From Rotaria socialis (taxonomy: Eukaryota; Rotifera; Eurotatoria; Philodinida; Philodinidae), in assembly GCA_905331475.1 (NCBI GenBank), contig CAJNYU010000023.1, positions 64,634-128,633 of the forward strand: 64,000 nucleotides of DNA. The letters run 5' to 3'. This document shows positions 37,427 to 49,708 of this stretch, one piece after another. Position 1 is the stretch's first letter. Every line of letters begins with the position of its first letter. The notes beneath the pieces are model-generated. The model did not search any database, was not told the origin of the DNA, and was given only the letters and a program-made list of their open reading frames with translations. Position numbers and translations under genes: made by a program.

Positions 37427-39746
37427 TCAAAATTTGAATGGACCTTGCTGACTCGTTGGTGCAGTTACAGTAGTTGTCGATGTGCCGAATTCAAATGGGC
37501 GAGATTCTCCTTGCTATTGGAAAATAAAATAATTAAAAATAGCAATTTCATTGAAATCTTATATTTACCGCCGGAAGATGTTCGTCTTCATCCACGCCGA
37601 AATATGTTTCAATAAGATGAAAAGCTTTTTGATAGATTTCAATGTTCTCATGACTTTGTAGATACTCAATTTTATCCAAACCGTAACATTCTTCAATCAT
37701 CATAGCATATGCATTTTGACCGTTGTTTAGTTTACTTTCAGCTGCGCCCGTTTTAAGTATATTATCAAGACCATTCAGAGCTACTTGAATTATTTTAGCA
37801 TCAATAACGCTCAACAAGTCACACAATGGCGGAATAGCTCCTTGTTCGATAATATATCTAAACAAATTGAATAAAGAAAAAACAAAAAGTTCAAACCAAA
37901 ACAAGGTCCTACTTGATTTGTTGCGCTGAGCCGCCAGATGTTGCATTTGTAATAGCCCAAGCTGCTTCTTTGCGTGTTTTATGATCGCCGTGTTTAAGAA
38001 TATTGATCAACGAGGAAAAAATATTAGCATCAATGACAGCCTGAAAGAGAATTTCTTCTCGGTTAATTAGAAAAGAACATGCGTAAATATTCATAGACTT
38101 TCGAAATCCGAATTTAAGAGTTTATTAAAATTACTAGAATTTTAGTTAGCAAGTGTTCAGAAGCTACTTACTTGAATTTGACCTTGGACACCAGCGGTTA
38201 TGTTCGATAATGTCCAACAGGCTTCTTTTTTGATTGATTCTTTCGTACTATTAAGTAATGCTAACAGATGTGGAAGAACACCAGCATCAAGAACAGCCTA
38301 TGGACATAAGGTCATATATATTTATTGTTCTGATATTAAATTCGATATAATCACCTGTGTTTGATGATCATCACCAGTAACAATGTTACCTACGGCACGT
38401 AGTGCAGATGATTGAACATTCAAAACTGGATGTCTAATAATAATAATAATAAACGTTAAATTGGTCTAATCTTTAGCAAATAAATATTTACACTAAAAGT
38501 TCAACAAGTCGTCGGATGTCAACAACGTTAATAACAGCCTGAATTTTTTCGTTGGGCCCATCAGATAAATATGAAACAGCCCAGCAAGTATCAGCCAATA
38601 CATCGGCATCGTAATTATGCAGTAGTTGACTGAGTACAGGCAATGCTGGAGCAACCTGAAAGATACCATAAAAGCAAAATGAGTTTTTGCTTTCAAAATT
38701 TCTTATTTCAATTACTTTATTAAAATCAACAGCTGGATTTTTGCCACGACATAGATTCGATAAGCACCACACTGCATTACGTGCCATTGTCAACCGAGTA
38801 TGGCGAGTAAAGATACTGAAAAAATCGCAAAAAGTACTTTAAAATAACAACAATTTATTTATATTTACGTGAGTAGCGGTTGAAGTACTTCAGTACTAAG
38901 AACATAGTCACGACAATCGGGACTATCGCCAGCAATGTTACCAAGCGCCCAAACAGCCTAAAAAAAAGCAAATGTATATGTTTTATATAAAAACAAATAT
39001 TTACTTGTTCTTGAACGTCTTCATTCGAACTGCTTAATAATTGAACAAAGACCGGTACTGCACCTGCATCAATAACATATTTCGTTTGACTTGAATTGCC
39101 CGATGCGATATTGGTCAACGCCCATGCGGCTTCGAACTAAATTGAACATTAGATATTTCTAAACAAATACATATATGTTTGTAAACATACTTGAACTTGA
39201 AAATGTTCAAATAGTAATAATTGAACAAATCGAGGCACTATACCAGCTGTAATCACTTCATCAATAGGTGGATTTGGTTCTAGAATCAAAATCTCATATC
39301 ACTATTTTGCGAAATTCTGTAAAAATAAATACCTTTTGAAAGTAACTTTCGAAAACGAACAGTTGCATCAAGCATCTGTTGTACATCATCGCCATACAAT
39401 GCAGCTACCATCTGACTAGTGATAACCTATAGAAAAAAAATCGACAATCATATTTTCACACTTCAATCCAATTTTCTTGCTGGTTCTATTGGTCCTATGT
39501 TCGAGATAGCTTCGGTAGTAGCAGGAAATGAAATTGGTGTTTCTTGTTCGCTTGTACTGGCTATATTTCGCCGTTTGAAATGCTAGAAGAAATATAATAT
39601 AGAAAAATTCTTCTATTATTTTGGTAAACCTGTTCTGCTCGTTTTTCTTTTCGTAGTGAAAGAGTAAGATCTTCACGTCGCTTGCGTAATTCTTCACTAT
39701 CGAGTGCTGTATTTTTATAAGTTTTCTTTCGCGTGTTATTCGACAT
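37427..39746 (-). CDS. KPNA: Importin subunit alpha (karyopherin alpha)
   Basis: Thirteen exons (39630-39746, 39481-39582, 39333-39426, 39191-39279, 39005-39136, 38869-38957, 38716-38815, 38492-38655, 38355-38433, 38172-38297, 37913-38040, 37569-37857, 37427-37513) total 531 residues. An N-terminal importin-beta-binding region ([30 protein letters not shown]) precedes ten armadillo repeats, with the Trp and Asn ladder that grips the NLS visible in motifs such as [34 protein letters not shown] and [12 protein letters not shown]. It carries cargo with classical nuclear localisation signals. The second intron starts GC (CCA|GCAAGA), since no GT keeps the frame there. It lies 132 bp after WBP4 on the same strand. 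Confidence 0.93.
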
Positions 39747-39877
39747 CGTTCAATTATGTAGGATATTATATCTGAAATTTAGATACGAGAACATATAGGC
39801 TATATTTTGTTTTATACATAATGTGAAATACAAAAAAGAAAACAACAAGAAGAACTGTTGACTATACGAGTATTAAA

Positions 39878-40504
39878 TTAAACTTTTAATCCTTTTGCTC
39901 GTTGCTCTTCGATTGATAGATAGACATCAGGTGGTGTCCATGTTGATGCACCGGTTACATCATTCCAATAAAATGATTCTTGTGTTTCAGTTTTCGATTC
40001 ATACCAAGTACCTTTCTTATCATGATTGGTACTTGTTGGTTTTGCTTCTGGCTGTTGTTCAGGAGTTTTGACTTCGTCAGTTGGTGTTTCAATAGCTTCA
40101 TAAACTGGCTTCGGTGTTGGAGTTTTAATAACAAATTTTGGCTTTTTACATTGTACTTGTACAGGTTGATTTAATGGTCGTTTAAGTTTCGAAGGAAGAT
40201 TTGGATCTGTTGTTGTGGAATTATTTGCTTGATTGTAGTTTGAACCATTGATTGTAGTAGATGCCATATCACGACGAAACGATTCATTAGCAGCACGTTC
40301 CATTTTACCAAGTGTTTGACTTAGTTGTTTATCTTGACGTTCTTTTTCTAAGCTATTCTTACGTAGTAGATCCAGTTTAGCTTTCACATTACTCTTGTGA
40401 TGATTTCCACTTTCGTGAAGATCAATGCTGATTTTATTTCCAGCTAACCAACATTTACAAAATGTACAAAAATGTCGTTCGCCTGATTTCCAAAATTCAG
40501 TCAT
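39878..40504 (-). CDS. WBP4: WW domain-binding protein 4 (FBP21), short form
   Basis: Single exon, 208 residues. An N-terminal U1C/matrin-type zinc finger (HFCTFCKCWLAG then HESGNHH) is followed by a coiled linker and one C-terminal WW domain (WYESKTETQESFYW, TWTPP). WBP4 binds spliceosomal proline-rich proteins and joins the early spliceosome. Vertebrate WBP4 has two WW domains and about 376 residues, so this is a trimmed version. It precedes importin alpha by 132 bp on the same strand. Confidence 0.88.
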   Translation of the reverse strand: MTEFWKSGERHFCTFCKCWLAGNKISIDLHESGNHHKSNVKAKLDLLRKNSLEKERQDKQLSQTLGKMERAANESFRRDMASTTINGSNYNQANNSTTTDPNLPSKLKRPLNQPVQVQCKKPKFVIKTPTPKPVYEAIETPTDEVKTPEQQPEAKPTSTNHDKKGTWYESKTETQESFYWNDVTGASTWTPPDVYLSIEEQRAKGLKV

Positions 40505-41720
40505 ATTGCTTGTGAATAAAGTAATACGTAAAATTGAGTAACTAAATCACACAAAACTTTGATACGAATGACGCAAGTACGGTGCAAAAAAGGTATGAGC
40601 GACACAGCGGTGATTGTTATGGATGTGACCAATATTGAAAAGGCTGCAGATTCGTTTTGATCTTTTTTCTTTTACTTCTGGTTGGACAAGACTATCTGCG
40701 GAGAGGATTTGAGAAAAATCAATGAATCGTTTAATGAGTAACCTTTGGTTGGGAAGTGTTAGCAATAGGACAATAATATTCAAAGTAAAATATCCTATAA
40801 ATTTATTCGAGAAAATTTTTAATTGAAATCTTATTATTATTTATTTTTTCGAAATAATTAAAAATATTTAAAAAAGAATCACATGTAGTATAGATGTCGC
40901 ACTTGGCTGACTTCATTGGATTTTCTAAAAAAAGCATGAAGTGCTATGACGTTGAAACGAGCGGGGGATTTTCCGCTAGTACTTCTTGTCATGTCTGCAT
41001 GTGATGCGTGATATCTATGTAACATGGTTGCCCTTCGTTGACGGGGGAAGATTGTCATAGTTAAGATTTTTTTCTGATTTGATATCACAATAATAAATTT
41101 AATTTAAATCAAAAATGAATTTTTTTCGTATCAAAAGGTGTGAATATGAGCGTAGGTGCAGGTCGTTTACACCTACATCCTCTATCAATAATAACTATGG
41201 TGAACAAATTTCATTATACGTTCTTCACTGTTTAATAAAAGAGTTTGAAATTTGATGAATTACTTTTTTATCGTAGATTATGTGACAGAAGTGTGGCGTG
41301 GATGTGGGTGTTAGGCTTCATGAAAGAAGCAGCGATACCAATACCCACGCTAGAGTCTTTCATCGGGTCCACAACAATTTCCAGGTCCTGCCAAAGAAGT
41401 ATCAGTCGTTCCATCATTTTTCATCTTAATAAATTATTTAAGCGTGCATCTTGTAGAGAAATGTTTTCTCTTTCATCTCATGTATTTAGAAAAGCAACAG
41501 AATGCATCATAACTGAAGTATTTTAATTAAAAAAATCGGCTCCTCACTTGGACCCGGTCGGACCCGAAAAATTTGGACCCAATGAAGGGCTCTAACCCAC
41601 ACCCACACCCAAAAATCTGAGCATACATTACTTAAAGCACATGATTATCCTCTTATAACGATTCTGAATTTATTATTATTCATGTTAAGTTCCTAAAAAC
41701 AGGCGAATTTTTAAAAAAAG
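40505..41720. other. Gene-free interval with telomere-like blocks
   Basis: No gene. G-rich/C-rich inverted pairs appear at about 41148-41180 and 41295-41352, and a single block of CCCACACCCACACCC at 41588-41611. A 93-codon plus-strand frame across the hairpin at 41245-41526 is not supported. Confidence 0.5.
41588..41611. repeat. Interstitial telomere-like block
   Basis: AACCCACACCCACACCCA reads as TGTGGG repeats on the minus strand. No opposing arm lies within 50 bp, unlike the other copies. Confidence 0.6.
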
Positions 41721-44700
41721 TTATTTTTCTCGAGGATAATCTTTAAATTTGAAGTCCAATGCTTCGCCAGTGAGGGTGTTAAAAACATAATGTATTTCAA
41801 TATTAGTGGATTTATCTAGGGATCTATGTAAATATTGCTTTTTCACCCAACCACCTTCAGGAGACCATCTTGCATCACGCAGGACTATATTTTTCAAGGT
41901 TTCACCGTTTGCAGCATCTGCTTTTGCAGCCTTCATGGCTATTTGTTCGTTGAGGTTTTTAGGTTCTGTTCTGCCGGTTGGTTCATACTCAAGTGGCTGT
42001 CGTTCACGATAAGAGTCATTATTACGAGACCCTTGATCGCCATTTACACTGTCACTAACAGAGCCGACTCGATTGCTATTGCTGTCAGACATTGCGCCAC
42101 TTCTGACAGTAGTGGACTCCCCGTGTTGTTGTTTTTGACTTATATTTCTCATCATAGTTAAAGCATCAATCATTGTCACTTGCCGATTGTTTTGTTGAAC
42201 AATTCCTTCTTTCAACTTGATTTGTAAACTCACACCACCGTAAATTTTCAAACCATTCTTTTTCTTTGAACAAAATACAGCAGGAACCCACGAACACTCC
42301 GAAGTTGAATTGTTTAACTTAAACTGCTTCTCTTCATCAAGATGGACTCCCATATAAACAATCGTCTCCAACACTTTTGAATATTGTTCTCGTTTATATG
42401 TTTCTAATGAATGCACTATAAAGCTGATAAGCTCTACTTTTTGATTGTACAACAACCAATTTAATACCAAGGTTTTTATTGTGGCCGTTTGATGGGCACA
42501 GTGGCATGCTTCACAAATACCTTCTGTTACTTTCTTCAAGTTACTTTTGTCGGCTTCGATTAGTTGTGATCGGATTTTTGTCTTTAATTCTTTAATTTGT
42601 TCGTATGGAACTTGAGAGTAGGAAATGTTTTGACCACTCAAGCAACTATTGAAAATTCTATTTATTTCGCTATCAGTTTCACAAGGATACGTTATTTGGT
42701 TCCGAATTCTTTGCAAATAATCATTTATTGAATCGAATTCAATATTAATATTATTTATATATTTTTGAATATTTTCAAATGTTGATCGAATAAATAAAAG
42801 TAAAACACCAAGTTTTAATAACTCTTTGAGTCGTAATAATTCAGGAAAATACGAGCCAATTTGATCATAGTATCGAGTAAACGCTTGGGCGAATTCACCT
42901 TCTGGCGAATGATCGTCATCTAGTTTTGAAACGTCGTCAATCAAATTTCCTTGTTCATCATATTGCATCAATTGCTTCTTTACATGCATGGGTACATCAT
43001 CCAGATAATATGTTATAATATTGTTATTTTCGTCGAATTGATGTTGATAGGCTATTTCGCCTGCTTCAATCCAAAATCGATGTACACTATTCATAATTGC
43101 GCAATCGTTTCTTTCATCAATCGGTTTTAGTTCCTCTTGCAACCACTCCGGTAGACGCTTCATAAAACCATCAGAAGCGTCACGAATTTGAAAAGGAGGC
43201 TCTGAGCAAACTTCGAGACCAGTGGAAATCATTTTCAACAAATAGTCAGCATGCAATAGTGTTGATAAAAAATTTGTTTTTGATAGACTGCTTGGTCCAT
43301 AGCGCATCTCTTGAAATGGATGCGACGGAAACTCAACAGCAGGTTGGTCCAATGTGAACAATGAATTTGTTATGCCTTTTGTTAAAACTTCTTGGACATC
43401 ATTTGCATCAAACAACCCTTGCTCTTTTGATTGGGCTACTTGAAGCAAAAATTTGATTTTTCCCGTACTAATGTTGAATGATATGCCATTTACTTTCTTA
43501 AACTGAGATTGGCGATCAAGATTTAGAGCATATGTTTTTGTCGGTAACCATCCATCAACAGTTCGTCGTAAATACGACCAGTTCAGAAGATTTTGCACGT
43601 CTAGCATGCTCCAATGTCGTCTTCTTAGTAACGATTGCATGCAGTTGAATCTTGCAGCGTCAAACGTTTCATTCTTTATCCAGTCGCACCATACGCCTTC
43701 AAATACATAATATTGATATAGATACGGCGCATATAATGTGCCCCCATCACTATTTGCTGAATTTATCAAAAATTTAGAGAGAAGCTCTTGTCCCACGACT
43801 TCAATGTATAACAGATCGTAACTACGTGACAATGGAAGTTGCGAAAGAGGTGATATTCTGGCAAGTAGTATTATATTTTTCAACAGTTCGGATAAGATTA
43901 GTTTCTGCTGTTTTGTTATCAATAACTGAGTCTGATTTTGATTGCCAGTCAACTGTTTGGTCGATTTGATATGGGATTGAAAAAGTTGAGTGGACTTGAT
44001 CATTAATGTGAACGCTATTTTAAACACATATATTTCCATATGAGGTGCCAAATATCGTCGTGATAAAGAAAATATTTGAACTACCAGATCAATGATCACA
44101 TTTCTATAAGCGTATAATTTAGAAGTATCTGAAGTTTGTTTCATAAGTTCATAGAAATGCAGACTAGCCAAAACAAAATTTGATAAGATACAGGTTAAAT
44201 CTTTCACTGCCATTGACAGATCAATATAGGATAGAGCAGCATTCATATGATCGTTTTTCATTTGTTTTATAATGGCTCGTTCATATTTTCGAATCATATT
44301 CAACAGTGGCGTCTTCTTAAGACCGTTACCACTTAATGTCATGTCTGGTAATTGATCATCAGTTAAGATAGTGTTTGCTAGGTTGCTCGATCCGGTTTGA
44401 TTCAAATATACTTTGATTGATCTCACATCATCCACTAGTGTTTGAACTATTGTTTCATGGAAATAAACTTGTCTCAAAAAGTAATCAACGGCTTCTATAA
44501 CATCATCAATCGGACAACACAGAAGTGCTTCATGTAGCTTAGTCAACGATTGTGAAATATTGTTTTCAAGTTTATATATTTGGGCTTCGATGATATACAG
44601 CATTGCTCGATATTTTACAGGAATTAATTCCGATATTTTTTGTTTACCTAGACTATCGTTCAACATAATTCTTAAAACTGTTTGTTCACTGATTTGTTCA

Positions 44701-47700
44701 ACAATTTTGACAAAATCTTGTATTGACAAGTAAGTAGCTGCCTTGATTTTATTGTACAGAATGCCGTTCATATGTACAGTAAATTTTCTATTTAATTCAA
44801 TTAACTTGGACAAGGATTCACTTGTGAGATTTTCATATTGGATGGTGAGATGAAGTCCACCAGCCATAAGTGCATCATAATCAGATGATTCTTCGTCTTT
44901 AGCTAGCTCGGTTAGTAAAAATAAGTGAAATTTAAAAGTTTGATTTTCCATTGATGACACTAGTTCATTTATTTTAATTGTCTCTATCAATAGGCATCTT
45001 TTTGTATAATTTGATAAAGGTAAACCTTGATAAACACGATCGATAAAAGTCGATAGAAAACATTCATTGAACTTTGTTCGATGGTAAACCGCAACGTTAA
45101 AAAGAAGATTAAAATCTTTGTCATCACACTTTGAAGCTTGTGTTAAGAGATGACTGCAAATATATAATGATCTTACAAAGCTGCTACGACATTCCAAAGG
45201 TTGATCGAAAAACTTTTAGACAAAATATTTGTTCAAAGATGGTGAGAGATTTTTAGAATGGTCCGAGAAATAATTTAAACTACGAACCCATAGCATTTTG
45301 TTTATCCTATTGTTTCTCTTTCGAACATGCCAAAAGTTGTTGTAGTCGACCGCTTTGTCGAACAAACACTTTTCTAAAAAACATTCTATTGAACTAAGTG
45401 TAGATTTTATCCAAGTGCGACTACAAGGACTTCTTTCAGCATAAAATGCCTTTCGGTTGGCAAGATGATTTCTTAGAAATGAATATTCAGGTAAAAGAGA
45501 ATTTATTTGGTTTGTTGGTAGGCAAAAATAACTTCACATAGTATACATTGTATAGGGTAGCTTCTGATGTATAAATAAAGGCCACAGCTTTTAGCTTTGA
45601 GGCACGATAATGAACATACAAAAGCGTGCGGAATATTTTCCCAGTATGATTTTTTTATTCTTTAATTGAAACATAGTTTTCGAAGTTCATACTAGAGAAG
45701 AGCACAAACTTCTTGTTATCATCCGTTCGGAACACTTTCAAGCAAATCAGAGGTAAACAAAACCGTCGTGTCTAAAAACGGGGTTGGTGGAAAACGTAGA
45801 AAAAAAATACTCGAAAGGAAAATGTCGAAATGATTAGCTTTATCTTTTTGATGAATGAGATATTTAATCCTTTGTTAATTTAAAATGAAAAAGACTAAAG
45901 AAAATTGACAATATAAGTGCATCTATTTTTTTCTTTCCAATCAACAATGATAAACCGTACAAATATTAATAATGGTTTACCCTTGTTAGATGTAGAAAAC
46001 GATATGTCAAAATGCTGGGTTTTACATGAACTATTTTCAGAATCTAAGTTTGTCGCCATTCTAACAATATATCAATTGAATATTTGAAAATTTTCTTTAT
46101 TCGATCAGAAATATAATATGTGAAGCGAAAGAGTGACCAATGCAGTAGCGGATTTAGGAGGTGCGATCACCTCGTCGTACCCCCTTCGATAATTTTTTTT
46201 ATTATTTTTCCCAGCAAAAACGAACGAAAAACACGCTCATACTACCTGGAATATATCTCAAAATGTGTTTTTTGTCTATGATCGCATCCTTTCAGGAAGT
46301 CGTACCCCTATTTCAAAATCCTAGATCCGTCCCTGCGCCAATCAGAATAAGAAAATAGAATTTCTTTAGTAACATCATTCGAATGTATTCGACATTTTCC
46401 TTTTCGATTTTTTCTTTTTCTACGTTTTCCACCAAGATCCTAAAAACGTCCCAATCACTCCTTACTTACTTATTTATATTGTCGGAATTACTTTTCAAGT
46501 AGCAATTCAATGCTTGCTCATATTTTTTCTCATTAAAATAATAGTTTCCTAGTGTTTCCCATTCAATATTTAGCATATTTAATATTTCCATGGCGAATGA
46601 TTGGTTCGTTTGAAATATATCGCCACTAAACTGGAGCGATGCGCCATCATTTTTGTCTAAAATTTGTTCCATTTTATTGCATAATAAGACATGTTCCCGC
46701 TTCCGCTGCGAATGATAGTTAATTTTAAGATTCTTCCAATTGTTGCCAAATTGTACATGTAAGAATACTAAACACCAAATGATTTTTTTACTTTCAGCAT
46801 TTTGTTTCATTAGCAATGCTGCATAATTCATCCAATCTTCTAATTTCGCGTGTGTTGACAATAATACTTTACCTAGGTGAGAAACAATCGGATTTTGTAT
46901 TTCATAGACTTTCACTAGATTTTTATGCATTATTTGATTAATAAGCGTTAATATCGTTGCTACTGTCGAGTATTGACTTTGTGAACATAACAGATCGAGA
47001 TGTTGAATCCATTTATCAATTGATAGTTTAGCAGTGTCAAAACAAAACAATGCCAGTTGAAGTTGATGCTTCTGTAAAAATTCTTGACCAATTTTCTTCC
47101 AATCGATTGATGCATTATTTTTTGATTTTATGTATAACAAATATAATAGGCATGCATCGTACTTATTTGCTTCATCCAAAGCAATACATTTTAAAAGTAG
47201 ATATTCACTATTTAATTTTAATACCATATCGAACAGTAGACTTATTAACGTATTATTATATGAATCATTAATAGAAGATGTTGCCAATGTACAGTATTCA
47301 GTAAATCGTTCGTGTAAAAACTCTCGATCTTTACCATATAATTTTGTGATCACATCAATACAAGTAACTCCAAGTGAGTAATTTTGTTGAAGACATGCCA
47401 CTGCTATGATATTTAACAGCTCATTGTATTCGATTCTTGCATAATAATAGCATTGTAATCCTAACGAATAGTTTTGTAATTGAAAAAAATGTTCTCCTGT
47501 TTGTCTATAATAAGATTTTAAATCTTCTGTAGTATATTGTTGCAGAAGAGCTAAATAAATGTTGAGACAGTCGGAAGTACCTATTTGAATTGCTTGTTTG
47601 AGACAATTATATATAGTCTTCTTAGCTATTACTAATTTCTCATCGGCACAGGTTTTGCATATTTTTACTGGTCCAATATAACCCAAATGAGGAACGCTTT

Positions 47701-48940
47701 CACACAGTTGACAATCAGAGCATTGTATTACGCCACATACTTGACAATAATAGCGATGGCGAAAGATATTAAATTTTTTTCCACAATCATGACAATTTGT
47801 TTGTGAATTATTAAGAATTACTTGCGACGGGTTTTGAACTATATAATAAAAATCATCCGCATTGATAGGTCCACTAAGCAGTTGTTGATACTTATAGGAC
47901 AGCATAGTTTTATCGAATAAAGGCACTCGTGTTTCTGTGGCCATTTTAGTTATATTTAATGATTTCAAATTAGAATAAAGCGCACTACTGAAACAACTCT
48001 CGACCTCTTCAATAATAGTTCTATCCGGTAAGTATTGATAACGATTGGCTCCTATTAAGTTAAGTATAACACGCTCGCACTGTCTGTAATTGTCACTGTT
48101 ATCATCGATATAAATATTTGATCTATCAATCAATGACGTTGATTGTACGATTCGAATTGGTTCTTGCATTTGATCTATCATAGTTTTTATACACTGCCAC
48201 TCAGAACTTGACCATATATAGGCATAGTCTGTTGGTAAAACGCAGGGCATCCAATCCCAGGTGTTTGATTTTATAGATTTTTTTAATTGTTTGTCGATTT
48301 CTGCAATTGCTGCATTTTTAGACACTGAAGCATTTTGTGATACTTCAAATAATTTTTTATATGGTTGTGTAACTTGATATTGATGATCATCCAGATTTAG
48401 GAAACTTTGTTTACATGTTTGACATACATTATAATTGGTAATTTTTCCATTAATATCAAAATAATCATCAAATTGTTTCAGTGTAGCACTTAGAACTGTA
48501 CTCAATTCCTCATGAAAATTATCTTGAATATTCAAACGTTCATATTCGTTTGACCAAGTAATTATTTTTTCGGAATAATTTTCTGACCATTTTTTGCCCA
48601 TTTGCAGTTGTGCCCGTTCACTATGTTTGCCAAATATGACATCATTGTCATCATCATCATCATTATCATCTAAGTCCATGTTTGCGTTGTATTCATTACG
48701 AGTGACTTCATTTGCAAGAGTTTCATATGCTTTCTGAAGAACTTTAAACATTTCAGTTGCATGCGGGTCTGAGTTTCTATCCGGATGAAGTACCAGAGCT
48801 TGTTTTCGATAAGCCTGCGCAATCGTTTTCATCGATGCACTTGGGTCAACACCAAGAACTTGGTAATGATTTTCTTCTTTGTTCATTTTTTTCTGCAAAT
48901 TAAAAGAACTCACTAAACTATTCAGAGAAAAAGATTCCAT
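41721..48940 (-). CDS. Giant J-domain/FYVE/helical-repeat protein with toxin-like C-terminus
   Basis: Proposed exons 46470-48940, 45288-45531 and 41721-45212 join in frame to about 2068 residues; the outer two are long open frames (about 824 and 1158 codons). The link is inferred: the first ends at a consensus donor (AA|GTAAGT), and the middle exon has an acceptor and donor that keep phase and skip a TAA at 45216. Order: a J domain with HPD near residue 53, an Asp run, a FYVE-type zinc domain (CHDCGKKF, RYYCQVCG, CSDC, KICKTC), then about 1500 residues of Leu-rich TPR-like helices. The last 80 residues (DARW...GGWVKKQ, EIHYVFNTLTG, DFKFK) resemble a module ending bacterial CDI/Rhs-type polymorphic toxins, by my recall. 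If the joins are wrong there are two genes. Confidence 0.6.
45770..46450. mobile_element. Inverted-repeat element in intron of the giant gene
   Basis: The arms at 45784-45830 and 46388-46434 match as inverted repeats over about 46 bp with few mismatches (core TTGGTGGAAAACGTAGAAAA), with a weaker TAAAAACG match outside. The right end lies 20 bp from the exon 1 donor of the giant gene. No transposase. A second element (46143-46335) is nested inside. Confidence 0.6.
46143..46335. mobile_element. Small hAT-type MITE, nested
   Basis: The ends CAGTAGCGGATTTAGGA and (reverse complement) CAGGGACGGATCTAGGA form 17 bp inverted repeats with a hAT-like CAG start; length 193 bp, no coding capacity. The flanking octamers (GACCAATG and CGCCAATC) match at only five positions, so the target duplication is decayed or absent. 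Confidence 0.55.
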
Positions 48941-49109
48941 ACAGGATCAAGATGCTTAAAGTACAACCCACGATTCGACCAAGTTTGGTCGATATGAAAA
49001 CTAGATGGTATCCCAGTTGCACTCGTATACGAAATGCGATGCAAAGTAGGAATACGGATTTTCACGAAAAATCCTCAATTCAGAGAAATCTTGAATGCAT
49101 TCATCTTCT

Positions 49110-49560
49110 GTTTCAATGAGTTTTCTATGATTTTCGGTACTCAAGATCATCGCGTCACAAAATGACGAAAAAGATGCGTACGTCGAGAAAGCAAAAGCAA
49201 AAGAAATTATATGAACTATCCTAGATGGCTCGTCAGTATTCTCTATTTTTATTGCATTCGTATTGAACGTTTCATTATTTCTATGATCAATAGGTTAGAT
49301 GATTTGTAAACCAATAAAGTATTTGGTAACATATGTTGATTACGTCACTTTAATTATCTCGAGACAAATTTCTTTCATTTTCGTCATTTTGGAACCACAT
49401 TTACGAACGAACTGAACTGCAGATTCAGGATTGGAAAACAGGGGCAAAAAGTTCGATCTTGATAAATCGATCTCGTGTTTCAAAGAATTTCCTATTATTT
49501 TTGGTTCTCGAGATCATCGCATCACAAAACGACGAAATGATGCTTATGGTCAAGTAAAAA
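49110..49560 (+). repeat. Pair of diverged direct repeats
   Basis: About 85 bp at 49110-49200 recurs at 49478-49560 in the same orientation; both copies share the order TTTCAA, then (C/G)AGATCATCGC(G/A)TCACAAAA(T/C)GACGAAA, then GATGC. Origin unknown. Confidence 0.5.
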
Positions 49561-49708
49561 AGAAGGTAAAAAAAAACTCGCGACGGACTACAGAAATGCT
49601 ATGCACCGCATCGCATTAAAAAAACTGACATATTGACACATCATTGAATCAGTCTCCAGCATCTAAATCAGCCACAGCACCAGTGAATGGGTGTGGATGG
49701 AGTAGCTG

